64,000 nt of DNA from the NCBI RefSeq assembly GCF_026151205.1, contig NC_087082.1, positions 653,501 through 717,500 of the forward strand, in the 5' to 3' direction. How positions within the stretch are numbered: the first letter of the stretch is position 1; each line of letters starts with the position of its first letter. Shown here piece by piece: positions 1-11,470 of this stretch. Below the pieces are notes generated by a model. The model was given only the letters and a program-made list of their open reading frames with translations. It did not search any database and had not been told where the DNA came from. The DNA is from Bolinopsis microptera. Taxonomy: Eukaryota; Ctenophora; Tentaculata; Lobata; Bolinopsidae. A program made the translations under genes and the position numbers.

Positions 1-130
1 CAAAATGGTAATTTGAATCTATGTCGCATGGTTGAAATGACAGATTTGAAGGAAGTACGCAAAACACTCTTGAAAATACGTATTCGTATGCCGTACGTTT
101 ATAAGATACGCTACGTACTTAACATCCTTG
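1..130. repeat. direct repeat, left copy, flanking the NERD-helicase gene
   Basis: The first 130 bases recur at 3923-4063 in the same orientation with a few substitutions and small indels. Both copies contain ATGTCGCATGGTTGAAATGA and AAGATACGCTACGTA. Together they bracket the helicase gene, as the ends of a transposed or duplicated segment would. The left copy may continue beyond the window. Confidence 0.85.
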
Positions 131-982
131 GTTCTGGAATGAGAATTATGTAATACCGGGAGATGAGCCGTGTTACAATTGCTACATGCTACATGAAGAG
201 GTCTCCTCCTAGTCGTTGGAGTGGCCTACATCACACACATCTCTTGTACGGCGTAACAACTAACAGGTTTCTCCATTCCACTCGGTTATCAGTGCTTACT
301 GTCGTACTGCATCTCGGCTGATGTTGTCAACACCTATAAAGCTAGCAGCATCCTCGAGTTACAATTAGTGAGTGTAAATGTTGTGTCATTTCTCTTTGTG
401 CTCTCTGTGTTTCGTGTGGTATATTTCTTACTGCGATATAGTGTAACAGCAACATATAGCGATATAATATGTGCGATAATGTCGGGCCGACATTGTCGGC
501 TACCTAACGATACAAGTCGCTATGTGACGATTTCAATATCTTACGTTGCAAAGTCAGTGATAACCTAATCGTAGTTATTAAGATATAATATGTTAAATAA
601 GGTTATTTAAAATGTGTGTTGGAGTGGCCTGCATCACACACATATAATATGTTAATTAAGATATTTTAAAATGTGTCTTTATTTGTACGTGTCTTAATCA
701 CTCTGCACCTTAAAACAACTTTCTGTACCTGTCATTAAGTTGTCACCTCAATAAGTGGTGACTGCTGGTTTTCTACTAAGAAAGTGACAGCAAGTGGTAA
801 ATCAGGGACAACTCTCACAACCAGGTTGCAATATATTTATAAAACATAGTTTCGGCTAAAACCCTAAGTACCTACTGATACTTGATGGGTGGTAACTCCT
901 AGCGTCAGAACCTCGGTATTGTTTTACATTTGTTTAGCTGACAAGGATAATTAAGACTAAAGTACTTAACATTTGCACTACA
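131..982. other. upstream region of the helicase gene
   Basis: No gene recognised. A short phrase containing TTGGAGTGGCCTACATCACA appears near 217 and again near 614 with one change, which suggests a small local duplication. A palindromic stretch around TGTCGGGCCGACA lies near 480-495. No clear TATA-type promoter could be assigned. Confidence 0.5.
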
Positions 983-2434
983 ATGAAGATTGTTATGACC
1001 AAGAAGGAAACACAGTACGAGAAATACCTGCGGAATGGAAATGAGATATTTGAAATTTACTGTTCGACTGGAGACAAACATCCCATCATGTTACCCAGAG
1101 CTCCTCAACAAAAGTATATAGACCTTTACCCTGAAGATCAGCCCGGATGTAGTTTTGAAAACGACAGAAATCAGCAACTCAACTACGAGGCTGAGGTAAT
1201 TGTATACAGAGCTTTAGAGAAACTGAGTGGTGGAGATTTTATTGTTCTTCATAGTTTTGAATATACTCATTTCCAATATTATCTGGGAGATTTAACCCAT
1301 GTCAAACGAAAATGTACAGAGTGTAAGAAGAGAGCAACTAACCGAGAAGGCGAGTGCGACTTTGTAGTGATAACACCAAACTACTTTGTTGTACTCGAAG
1401 TGAAGAATATTGGTCATATCGGGAATCAATCAGACCCTGGGTGTAACAACGATCAACAGTCGCAAGCATTGTCCAAAACTTTCCAGAAATCACTGGACCA
1501 GAGGAACAAGATGGTAAAATTTGTTAAAAGATTTTGTAAACGGTTAACAGTTCTCCAGTTTACCGTTTACACTAACTTTGAAAAAGCATTCAAGAAAGAT
1601 TTTCCGCTTAGCAGGGATCAACTTTCAACAATTATTTTCAAAGAAGATTTGGAAGATTTTAGTGATTGGTGGAAAGACAATGTAAGTGATCTTGTCTTGG
1701 ATGAACCTTTACATTCTGAATTTCGCACCAAACATGATGATGTTAGGAACTTATTATTAGCTATATGGTGTACAGACAAGACCAATTGTGATAAGTCCAA
1801 ATGTAGTTTGGGTAAGTGTATAGTAAAAATCGGCGAACAACTGCGTTCAGGAAGATTTACCTTCAGGAGCAATAACCCTGAAGTTATTCCATCACCCACG
1901 ATCGTCAAGGACTTTTTAGGGATAGACAACTTGACTAAACAACAATACGATTTGATACATTCAAATGAGACGTTATTGTGGATCAATGGACCCGCTGGAG
2001 CTGGTAAAACTGTTGTACTACTAGCTAAGATACTACAGCTAGCATTGTCAAGTGAAGATAACAAAATTGTGCTATTCTGTGAATCGTGTAACATCGGTGA
2101 CGCCATGACGTCCCCAGAGCATCTACAAAAGCCGCTACAAAAAGCAGGTGTTAAGCACGTTTCTCTTGGTGTTACAGAAATGATTGGTAAACCTGCTGAT
2201 GAAATTTTGCGTAAAATAAAAGGCTATCTTAATGACAATCAAGTTGTCATAATAATGCTTAGGGATTTTAATACTGAAACTAAGCATATGGGAGGCATCG
2301 ATAATACATCGCTAATAATCTTAATACGTTTATTTCAAGGAAAAGGATTTCACGTGTTTTTCGACGATATTCAAGGAGTGTTCAGCATGTGGAATAAATC
2401 AAAAAAGAAATCAATAAAAACTATGAGATATTAA
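983..2434 (+). CDS. NERD-nuclease/superfamily-1 helicase, N-terminal part (frame 1 of a broken gene)
   Basis: The 483-residue open frame has two recognisable parts. Residues about 65-142 look like a NERD-type PD-(D/E)XK nuclease: an early E69/E71, then GECDFVVI with D126 and LEVKN with E139 and K141. Residues about 320-464 look like the first RecA-like domain of a UvrD/Rep-type helicase: Walker A GPAGAGKT at 336-343 and a Walker B-like FFDDIQ at 459-464. The gene has no introns, unlike its neighbour. The start at 983 is the first in-frame ATG and precedes the conserved region by about 65 residues, but it is not proven. The frame ends at an ochre codon just after Walker B. The rest of the helicase continues one frame back, so this is half of an interrupted gene. 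The function, DNA or RNA processing and perhaps defence, is inferred from the domains only. Confidence 0.8.
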   Translation: MKIVMTKKETQYEKYLRNGNEIFEIYCSTGDKHPIMLPRAPQQKYIDLYPEDQPGCSFENDRNQQLNYEAEVIVYRALEKLSGGDFIVLHSFEYTHFQYYLGDLTHVKRKCTECKKRATNREGECDFVVITPNYFVVLEVKNIGHIGNQSDPGCNNDQQSQALSKTFQKSLDQRNKMVKFVKRFCKRLTVLQFTVYTNFEKAFKKDFPLSRDQLSTIIFKEDLEDFSDWWKDNVSDLVLDEPLHSEFRTKHDDVRNLLLAIWCTDKTNCDKSKCSLGKCIVKIGEQLRSGRFTFRSNNPEVIPSPTIVKDFLGIDNLTKQQYDLIHSNETLLWINGPAGAGKTVVLLAKILQLALSSEDNKIVLFCESCNIGDAMTSPEHLQKPLQKAGVKHVSLGVTEMIGKPADEILRKIKGYLNDNQVVIIMLRDFNTETKHMGGIDNTSLIILIRLFQGKGFHVFFDDIQGVFSMWNKSKKKSIKTMRY

Positions 2435-3207
2435 AAGCATTGTTAGAACTGTCATGTTCTTGTCACCTTTGGATCGCATGTGACACGATACAAAGTCCTT
2501 TTTTTTTTGTTAATGAGGAGGAAAGGTTCCGACATGATTCTAAACTAACAACACTTTTTAACGACAAATTATCATCTACACAGCTTGTAAGTCTATCAAA
2601 GAATTTGAGAAACACTTCTGATTTGTCGAGAACATTGTCAGTTATTCGAGAACATATAATTAAGCCGGAAAACCATGTATCAACATTTATAGATGATTTC
2701 GCCATTTTACAAGCCCCCGGGCACTACATACATGGACCAAAAACTGTAGTGCATGTTCTGCAAAAGTTTAACGAGGAACTTATATATTCTATTTTTGACA
2801 AAGAATTTAATGAATTATGTTTTGATGATATGATAGATAGTAATGATGTTGGTATTCTTTACAATCTTGAGGGTAATGACAATTTAAGTAAAACGATTGT
2901 GGATGAGATATTATTTTCAAAGGATATTACACCAAGGGTGGTGCCATCAACATATTCAAAAGAATGGCCTGCAGTTATAGTTTTGCAACAGTTATATGAT
3001 TGTAAAACTGAGACACTGATTGAACGGTATGAAAAGTATACAATAGTTCCAGAAATTTTATATATTGCCATGTCACGAGCACGAGTTAAGTGCACAGTAA
3101 TAATGTTTCCTGAAAAAGGTACTATACTTGAGGATTATTATCGCATATGTAGGCTACTTGATAAGCTCAAAGACTCTGTTGAAATAAGATGTCACTTAAA
3201 ACTTTAA
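2398..3207 (+). CDS. NERD-nuclease/helicase, C-terminal part (-1 frame)
   Basis: The frame is open from 2398 and carries the second helicase domain. LSKNLRNTSDL resembles motif IV, a segment ending in SKEWPAVIVLQQLYD resembles motif V, and LYIAMSRAR (about 3058-3084) is a good motif VI with the arginine finger. It ends at TAA 3205-3207. Its reading frame begins inside 2398-2412, exactly where the upstream frame runs out, so the two parts are one gene in which a single base is missing, or a -1 ribosomal shift is used, in the A6 run at 2401-2406. An AATAAA signal follows about 60 bases after the stop. An ATG-initiated independent protein is unlikely, because the first recognisable sequence starts mid-domain. 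Confidence 0.75.
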   Translation: MKKEINKNYEILKALLELSCSCHLWIACDTIQSPFFFVNEEERFRHDSKLTTLFNDKLSSTQLVSLSKNLRNTSDLSRTLSVIREHIIKPENHVSTFIDDFAILQAPGHYIHGPKTVVHVLQKFNEELIYSIFDKEFNELCFDDMIDSNDVGILYNLEGNDNLSKTIVDEILFSKDITPRVVPSTYSKEWPAVIVLQQLYDCKTETLIERYEKYTIVPEILYIAMSRARVKCTVIMFPEKGTILEDYYRICRLLDKLKDSVEIRCHLKL

Positions 3208-3266
3208 AATACAATTTATTAACTGAACCGGATTAATTAATTAACTATGGATTTAAATATCTTGTA

Positions 3267-3272
3267 AATAAA
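3267..3272 (+). promoter_or_regulatory. putative poly(A) signal of the helicase gene
   Basis: A canonical AATAAA lies 60 bases after the stop codon at 3207. Confidence 0.5.
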
Positions 3273-3922
3273 CATCTGTATAATTTGAAAAGGATAAGGC
3301 CTGATGTTGCACTACTTTATCTTCGCTTGTAGTTGATGATATGATTTAGCCGGGACACAGTTGCAGTGACCTTGTCAGTTTAACAGAATTATTATTGTGT
3401 GTAAAAATTGGATTATAACTGTTTTATTAAGTTATCATGTGTAACAACTGCTTTATAATTATCGCTTTACAACATCTAAAACTAAATATCCTACTAACTT
3501 CTAATAATAACTTTTATAAATCCAGTTTCAGCCCTGGTCTGGTTTAAAAGCTGCCGGAAATCAACCGGAAATTGCAAACCGTCCAGAGATAATACACGAA
3601 CACTGGAATACCATGATCTAAGAAAAGTAGTTCTGTTATTGTTCTGGACATCGTTGTTAAGTACGCCGAAAAACCGGTCGAAAATACGCCGTTTGTCAAA
3701 ATTGTAAGAAATACGTGGAATACGGCCCATTTTGCGGTTTCAAAAAAAATTGTTTGATGTTAAATTTTGTCCAAATACGCACGTATTTCTTGCGATAAAC
3801 GTATCCGCAAAGTACGCAAGTACTTAATACATCAGGCTCAGCTGCCACGCGCCGTACATCTGACATCATAATCTGCCTTATTAGTAATCGGCATCATAAT
3901 CCGCTTAAATACAAATTGCTAC
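3273..3922. other. intergenic, no gene seen
   Basis: No recognisable gene. The text around 3660-3820 is rich in the words AATACG and TACGC that also occur in the flanking direct repeat, so part of it may belong to the same repetitive element. Confidence 0.4.
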
Positions 3923-4063
3923 CAAAATGGTAATTTTAATGAATCTATGTCGCATGGTTGAAATGACAGATTTGAACGAAGTACGCAAAACACTTTTGAA
4001 AAATACGTATTCCGATTCGTATGCCGTACGTTTATAAGATACGCTACGTATTTCACATCCTTG
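3923..4063. repeat. direct repeat, right copy, flanking the NERD-helicase gene
   Basis: Same orientation as 1-130, with a few substitutions and small insertions (for example an extra TTCCGA near 4010). The two copies are about 3.8 kb apart with the helicase gene between them. Confidence 0.85.
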
Positions 4064-4269
4064 ATAGATACACCTGGGTAAAACACAACCGTGACATTGC
4101 TACACATGGGAATAATTTATTTCGGAATAAATGACCAGCAACACCGCATATGCACTGGGAAGTTTAATTCTGTTGTTCGAAAAGTTTGTGGTAAAAGAAA
4201 AGTCTGCTACGTGTCTGTGTTGTCCCAGTTATGTTCACCCATTGGATTATTTCTCAGTTCACTAATTTT

Positions 4270-4623
4270 ATATTTGTCCGGATTTCAAGCTATTTTTTAG
4301 AGTACAAATAAAACCAACTCGAATCTATTGTTAACAAAATGTGTAGTTACTTGAAATATAGACAATAATACATTTAGTGTCGAACAAGTTTAGCACAGTT
4401 ACATTTAAGTAAATTTAATTAGTACTCGTTCAAAACACAGGGATCTAAACTTACAAAGTAATTAGTGTCAAATATTTGAAATAAATGGGAATTTTTCGTT
4501 AATTCTGCCAAAATTTCCGGACGTCCGGATTTTTACAAACCCCCCCCTGTCCGTATTTGTCCGAAATTCCAAAACCACACCCCTCCCCTCCCTATTTGCC
4601 GGACGTCCTAAGTAGATGGCCCC
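4270..4623. repeat. member of a TIR-type repeat family ending in GGACGTCCTAAGTAGATGG
   Basis: Shares a body (ATTTC-AGCTA, AGTACAAATAAA, CCAACTC) and a right end with the sequences at 36331-36690 and 36763-37404. The right end is the reverse complement of the left end of the 36331 copy, CATCTACTTAGGACGTCC. This copy appears to lack its left terminus. C-rich runs are typical of the family here. Confidence 0.65.
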
Positions 4624-5431
4624 TAACCAATGTTTTTTGCATTAATTGATTGATAAGTTATTGTGAATAAGGATTCACTAAATAATAGTCGACTGTAGTT
4701 GCAAATTGCTGCAATTAATGTGGTCAGTAACAAATGAAAATGCGCAATATAAAATATAAAACGATATGGAAACTGGAAACGTCATCGAACTTCAAAATAT
4801 AAAATAAAAACTCCTATTTCAAGTGGGCTATTATATTATATTATTATATAATGCGATCCTTTCTTGTAAATATTTATGGTGTCTCATACAATATAAACAG
4901 TAAACACTAAACAGCATAATTAAAACTGCATTTCTAACACATAAAACCTAATTTATCTTTCTGCAAAATCTGCAGTTACATTATTGTTAATATTACTTCG
5001 AATTGATAATGCAATTATTACACTTAATTAACTTCAAATAAATATGAAATAAAACGCGAGAATATGTATCGAACTGATATTGTTCGAGTAAAGCGCGGAG
5101 AGGCGCGATAGTTAAAGTTTCTATGCAAAGTTATAATTGTTAAAAACATAGAAATGTATTTGACACGGTTAAAACCCTAGTTGTAAAAAGGACAACAATT
5201 TTATTCGTCCTATTTTCAAAGAATTATACCCAAACATTTTTGCCATTCAATGCTGGCGGCATCCTAAATTTCTCGGCTTAATTTCCAAACATGACTTCAC
5301 TTAAACATATACTATTTCTGTCACTTCTTTGCTTATAAGCCTATAACCAAGTCGACAAAATAATATTAGTATGAAGATAAAAACGAAACGAAATAAAAAT
5401 CGAATTAAAACCTAGTGAATAAAAGAACTTA
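4624..5431. other. AT-rich intergenic, nothing recognised
   Basis: No open frame or repeat of note between the repeat-family end and the 39-bp satellite. Confidence 0.4.
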
Positions 5432-8400
5432 TTAAAGCTTAGCAGTTCCTTGGAGTAAAGGGTGATGTGGTTAAAGCTTAGCAGTTCCTTGGAGTAAAGG
5501 GTGATGCGGTTAAAGCTTAGCAGTTCCTTGGAGTAAAGGGTGATGTGGTTAAAGCTTAGCAGTTCCTTGGAGTAAAGGGTGATGTGGTTAAAGCTTAGCA
5601 GTTCCTTGGAGTAAAGGGTGATGTGGTTAAAGCTTAGCAGTTCCTTGGAGTAAAGGGTGATGTGGTTAAAGCTTAGCAGTTCCTTGGAGTAAAGGGTGGT
5701 GTGGTTAAAGCTTAGCAGTTCCTTGGAGTAAAGGGTGATGTGGTTAAAGCTTAGCAGTTCCTTGGAGTAAAGGGTGATGTGGTTAAAGCTTAGTAGTTCC
5801 TTGTAGTAAAGGGTGATGTGGTTAAAGCTTAGTAGGTCCTTGGAGTAAAGGGTGATGTGGTTAAAGCTTAGCAGTTCCTTGGAGTAAAGGGTGATGTGGT
5901 TAAAGCTTAGCAGTTCCTTGGAGTAAAGGGTGATGTGGTTAAAGCTTAGCAGTTCCTTGGAGTAAAGGGTGATGTGGTTAAAGCTTAGCAGTTCCTTAAG
6001 GTAAAGGGTGATGTGGTTAAAGCTTAGCAGTTCCTTAAGGTAAAGGGTGATGTGGTTAAAGCTTAGCAGTTCCTTGGAGTAAAGGGTGGTGTGGTTAAAG
6101 CTTAGCAGTTCCTTGGAGTAAAGGGTGATGTGGTTAAAGCTTAGTAGTTCCTTGGAGTAAAGGGTGATGTGGTTAAAGCTTAGCAGTTCCTTGGAGTAAA
6201 GGGTGATGTGGTTAAAGCTTAGCAGTTCCTTGGAGTAAAGGGTGATGTGGTTAAAGCTTAGCAGTTCCTTGGAGTGAAGGGTGATGTGGTTAAAGCTTAG
6301 CAGTTCCTTTGAGTAAAGGGTGATGTGGTTAAAGCTTAGTAGTTCCTTGGAGTAAAGGGTGATGTGGTTAAAGCTTAGCAGTTCCTTGGATTAAAGGGTG
6401 ATGTGGTTAAAGCTTAGCAGTTCCTTGGAGTAAAGGGTGATGTGGTTAAAGCTTAGCAGTTCCTTGGAGTAAAGGGTGATGTGGTTAAAGCTTAGCAGTT
6501 CCTTGGAGTAAAGGGTGATGTGGTTAAAGCTTAGCAGTTCCTTGGAGTAAAGGGTGATGTGGTTAAAGCTTAGCAGTTCCTTGTAGTAAAGGGTGATGTG
6601 GTTAAAGCTTAGCAGTTCCTTGGAGTAAAGGGTGATGTGGTTAAAGCTTAGCAGTTCCTTGGAGTGAAGGGTGATGTGGTTAAAGCTTAGCAGTTCCTTG
6701 GAGTGAAGGGTGATGTGGTTAAAGCTTAGCAGTTCCTTGGAGTAAAGGGTGATGTGGTTAAAGCTTAGCAGTTCCTTGGAGTAAAGGGTGGTGTGGTTAA
6801 AGCTTAGCAGTTCCTTGGAGTAAAGGGTGATGTGGTTAAAGCTTAGCAGGACCTTGGAGTAAAGGGTGATGTGGTTAAAGCTTAGCAGTTCCTTGGAGTA
6901 AAGGGTGATGTGGTTAAAGCTTAGCAGTTCCTTGGAGTAAAGGGTGATGTGGTTAAAGCTTAGCAGTTCCTTGGAGTAAAGGGTGATGTGGTTAAAGCTT
7001 AGTAGTTCCTTGGAGTAAAGGGTGATGTGGTTAAAGCTTAGTAGTTCCTTGTAGTAAAGGGTGGTGTGGTTAAAGCTTTTCAGTTCCTTGGAGTAAAGGG
7101 TGATGTGGTTAAAGCTTAGTAGTTCCTTGGAGAAAAGGGTGATGTGGTTAAAGCTTAGCAGTTCCTTGGAGTAAAAGGTGGTGTGGTTAAAGCTTAGCAG
7201 TTCCTTGTAGTAAAGGGTGGTGTGGTTAAAGCTTATCAGTTCCTTGGAGTAAAGGGTGATGTGGTTAAAGCTTAGCAGTTCCTTGAAGTAAAGGGTGATG
7301 TGGTTAAAGCTTAGCAGTTCCTTGGAGTAAAGGGTGATGTGGTTAAAGCTTAGCAGTTCCTTGGAGTAAAGGGTGGTGTGGTTAAAGCTTAGCAGTTCCT
7401 TGGAGTAAAGGGTGATGTGGTTAAAGCTTAGCAGTTCCTTGGAGTAAAGGGTGATGTGGTTAAAGCATAGCAGTTCCTTCGAGTAAAGGGTGATGTGGTT
7501 AAAGCTTAGTAGTTCCTTGGAGTAAAGGGTGATGTGGTTAAAGCTCAGCAGTTCCTTGGAGTAAAGGGTGATGTGGTTAAAGCTTAGCAGTTCCTTGGAG
7601 TAAAGGGTGATGTGGTTAAAGCTTAGCAGTTCCTTGGAGTAAAGGATGATGTGGTTAAAGCTTAGCAGTTCCTTGGAGTAAAGGGTGATGTGGTTAAAGC
7701 TTAGCAGTTCCTTGGAGTAAAGGGTGATGTGGTTAAAGCTTAGCAGGACCTTGGAGTAAAGGGTGATGTGGTTAAAGCTTAGCAGTTCCTTGGAGTAAAG
7801 GGTGATGTGGTTAAAGCTTAGCAGTTCCTTGGAGTAAAGGGTGATGTGGTTAAAGCTTAGCAGTTCCTTGGAGTAAAGGGTGATGTGGTTAAAGCTTAGC
7901 AGTTCCTTGGAGTAAAGGGTGATGTGGTTAAAGCTTAGCAGTTCCTTGGAGTAAAGGGTGATGTGGTTAAAGCTTAGCAGTTCCTTAAGGTAAAGGGTAA
8001 TGTGGTTAAAGCTTAGCAGTTCCTTGGAGTAAAGGGTGATGTGGTTAAAGCTTAGCAGTTACTTGGAGTAAAGGGTGATGTGGTTAAAGCTTAGCAGTTC
8101 CTTGGAGTAAAGGTTGATGTGGTTAAAGCTTAGCAGTTCCTTGGAGTAAAGGGTGATGTGGTTAAAGCTTAGCAGTTCCTTGGAGTGAAGGGTGATGTGG
8201 TTAAAGCTTAGTAGTTCCTTGGAGTAAAGGGTGATGTGGTTAAAGCTTAGCAGTTCCTTGGAGTAAAGGGTGATGTGGTTAAAGCTTAGTAGTTCCTTGG
8301 AGTAAAGGGTGATGTGGTTAAAGCTTAGCAGTTCCTTGGAGTGAAGGGTGATGTGGTTAAAACTTAGCATTTCCTTGGAGTAAAGGGTGATGTGGTTAAA

Positions 8401-10891
8401 GCTTAGCAGTTCCTTGGAGTGAAAGGTGGTGTGGTTAAAGCTTAGCAGTTCCTTGGAGTAAAGGGTGATGTAGTTAAAGCTTAGCAGTTCCTTGGAGTAA
8501 AGGGTGATGTGGTTAAAGCTTAGCAGTTCCTTGGAGTAAAGGGTGATGTGGTTAAAGCTTAGCAGTTCCTTGGAGTAAAGGGTGATGTGGTTAAAGCTTA
8601 TCAGTTCCTTGGAGTAAAGGGTGATGTGGTTAAAGCTTAGCAGTTCCTTGAAGTAAAGGGTGATGTGGTTAAAGCTTAGCAGTTCCTTGGAGTAAAGGGT
8701 GATGTGGTTAAAGCTTAGTAGTTCCTTGTAGTAAAGGGTGGTGTGGTTAAAGCTTATCAGTTCCTTGGAGTAAAGGGTGATGTGGTTAAAGCTTAGTAGT
8801 TCCTTGGAGTAAAGGGTGATGTGGTTAAAGCTTAGCAGTTCCTTGGAGTAAAGGGTGGTGTGGTTAAAGCTTAGCAGTTCCTTGTAGTAAAGGGTGGTGT
8901 GGTTAAAGCTTATCAGTTCCTTGGAGTAAAGGGTGATGTGGTTAAAGCTTAGTAGTTCCTTGGAGTAAAGGGTGATGTGGTTAAAGCTTAGCAGTTCCTT
9001 GAAGTAAAGGGTGATGTGGTTAAAGCTTAGCAGTTCCTTGGAGTAAAGGGTGATGTGGTTAAAGCTTAGCAGTTCCTTGGAGTAAAGGGTGGTGTGGTTA
9101 AAGCTTAGCAGTTCCTTGGAGTAAAGGGTGATGTGGTTAAAGCTTAGCAGTTCCTTGGAGTAAAGGGTGATGTGGTTAAAGCTTAGCAGTTCCTTCGAGT
9201 AAAGGGTGATGTGGTTAAAGCTTATTAGTTCCTTGGAGTAAAGGGTGATGTGGTTAAAGCTTAGCAGTTCCTTGGAGTAAAGGGTGATGTGGTTAAAGCT
9301 TAGCAGTTCCTTGGAGTAAAGGGTGATGTGGTTAAAGCTTAGCAGTTCCTTGGAGTAAAGGATGATGTGGTTAAAGCTTAGCAGTTCCTTGGAGTAAAGG
9401 GTGATGTGGTTAAAGCTTAGCAGTTCCTTGGAGTAAAGGGTGATGTGGTTAAAGCTTAGCAGTTCCTTGGAGTAAAGGGTGATGTGGTTAAAGCTTAGCA
9501 GTTCCTTGGAGTAAAGGGTGATGTGGTTAAAGCTTAGCAGTTCCTTGGAGTAAAGGGTGATGTGGTTAAAGCTTAGCAGTTCCTTAAGGTAAAGGGTGAT
9601 GTGGTTAAAGCTTAGCAGTTCCTTGGAGTAAAGGGTGATGTGGTTAAAGCTTAGCAGTTACTTGGAGTAAAGGGTGATGTGGTTAAAGCTTAGCAGTTCC
9701 TTGGAGTAAAGGTTGATGTGGTTAAAGCTTAGCAGTTCCTTGGAGTAAAGGGTGATGTGGTTAAAGCTTACCAGTTCCTTGGAGTGAAGGGTGATGTGGT
9801 TAAAGCTTAGCAGTTCCTTGGAGTAAAGGGTGATGTGGTTAAAGCTTAGCAGTTCCTTGGAGTAAAGGGTGATGTGGTTAAAGCTTAGCAGTTCCTTGGA
9901 GTAAAGGGTGATGTGGTTAAAGCTTAGCAGTTCCTTGGAGTAAAGGGTGATGTGGTTAAAGCTTAGCAGTTCCTTGGAGTAAAGGGTGATGTGGTTAAAG
10001 CTTAGCAGTTCCTTGTAGTAAAGGGTGATGTGGTTAAAGCTTAGCAGTTCCTTGGAGTAAAGGGTGATGTGGTTAAAGCTTAGTAGTTCCTTGTAGTAAA
10101 GGGTGATGTGGTTAAAGCTTAGCAGTTCCTTGTAGTAAAGGGTGGTGTGGTTAAAGCTTATCAGTTCCTTGGAGTAAAGGGTGATGTGGTTAAAGCTTAG
10201 CAGTTCCTTGGAGTAAAGGGTGGTGTGGTTAAAGCTTAGCAGTTCCTTGTAGTAAAGGGTGGTGTGGTTAAAGCTTATCAGTTCCTTGGAGTAAAGGGTG
10301 ATGTGGTTAAAGCTTAGCAGTTCCTTGGAGTAAAGGGTGATGTGGTTAAAGCTTAGTAGTTCCTTGAAGTAAAGGGTGATGTGGTTAAAGCTTAGCAGTT
10401 CCTTGGAGTAAAGGGTGATGTGGTTAAAGCTTAGCAGTTCCTTGGAGTAAAGGGTGGTGTGGTTAAAGCTTAGCAGTTCCTTGTAGTAAAGGGTGGTGTG
10501 GTTAAAGCTTATCAGTTCCTTGGAGTAAAGGGTGATGTGGTTAAAGCTTAGTAGTTCCTTGGAGTAAAGGGTGATGTGGTTAAAGCTTAGCAGTTCCTTG
10601 TAGTAAAGGGTGATGTGGTTAAAGCTTAGCAGTTCCTTGGAGTAAAGGGTGATGTGGTTAAAGCTTAGCAGTTCCTTGGAGTAAAGGGTGATGTGGTTAA
10701 AGCTTAGCAGTTCCTTGGAGTAAAGGGTGGTGTGGTTAAAGCTTAGCAGTTCCTTGTAGTAAAGGGTGGTGTGGTTAAAGCTTATCAGTTCCTTGGAGTA
10801 AAGGGTGATGTGGTTAAAGCTTAGTAGTTCCTTGGAGTAAAGGGTGATGTGGTTAAAGCTTAGTAGTTCCTTGAAGTAAAGGGTGATGTGG
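5432..10891. repeat. 39-bp satellite, 140 tandem copies
   Basis: The unit begins TTAAAGCTTAGCAGTTCC and ends GGGTGATGTGG. The array spans 5,460 bases, which is exactly 140 x 39; spot checks at units 12 and 138 are in register, so variation is by substitution with no net indel. Variant units recur at fixed spacing: rare variants near 7480/9190 and 7644/9360 are 1,716 bases (44 units) apart, and those near 7981/9580 and 8112/9711 are 1,599 bases (41 units) apart. A block of about 40 units was therefore itself duplicated. One minus-strand frame is open through nearly the whole array (13-residue repeat). Confidence 0.98.
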
Positions 10892-11470
10892 TTTGGAGAC
10901 TTCCTCTATAACTTCGTCCGTCGGTGCGTATCTGCAAGTGTAGCAATTCAAAAAAGAAATTGTAGAATTATTGAGTCAAACATAAAAATGTATGAATATG
11001 AGTTTTAATTGATGTTTGTGTACAATCAGACATGCAACGCAAATTTGTGTTGAACAAATAAATCTCACTAATTTATTTAGTCATCATAAGATCATATGAA
11101 TATGCTTTAATTGATTTTTTTTTCGTATGATCAGGGAAAATCGAACACAGCGCAAATTTATATTCACACTCATGCAAACTGCAAAGCAAGACAAACTAGT
11201 AACACTCTCGCCCTCGCCTCACACTCATACACTCACGGTACACACCTTTCAAATTCGGTTTTCTGAGAAATAAATGTTTTCGTAAAACTACAAGAGTTGT
11301 GTACTCTAGTACAGAGTTGTGTATGCGGAAAACTTACTCTTAAACTTGAAAGCGATATTAATTTGTATAACCGAAATGAAAGGGCTATTTGCCAACAAAA
11401 AAAAGATAACCATTAATGTAAATGAATGTAAATAATCTAGAACAAATGTATCAGAAAATAGGCTTGTATA
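10892..11470 (-). other. 3' flank and probable 3'UTR of anoctamin copy 1
   Basis: The first ~55 bases, with ACTTCGTCCGTCGGTGCG, resemble the sequence that closes another array at 38353-38393. Two degenerate copies of an AATATG(A)..TTTAATTGAT segment lie near 10990 and 11098. A minus-strand AATAAA at 11072-11077 would terminate a 3'UTR of about 400 bases. Confidence 0.5.
11072..11077 (-). promoter_or_regulatory. putative poly(A) signal of anoctamin copy 1
   Basis: AATAAA on the minus strand, about 395 bases after the stop codon. I saw no closer canonical signal. Confidence 0.4.

Noticed and set aside
1618..2106. 162-residue minus-strand open frame
   Set aside because: Shadow of the helicase coding sequence on the opposite strand.
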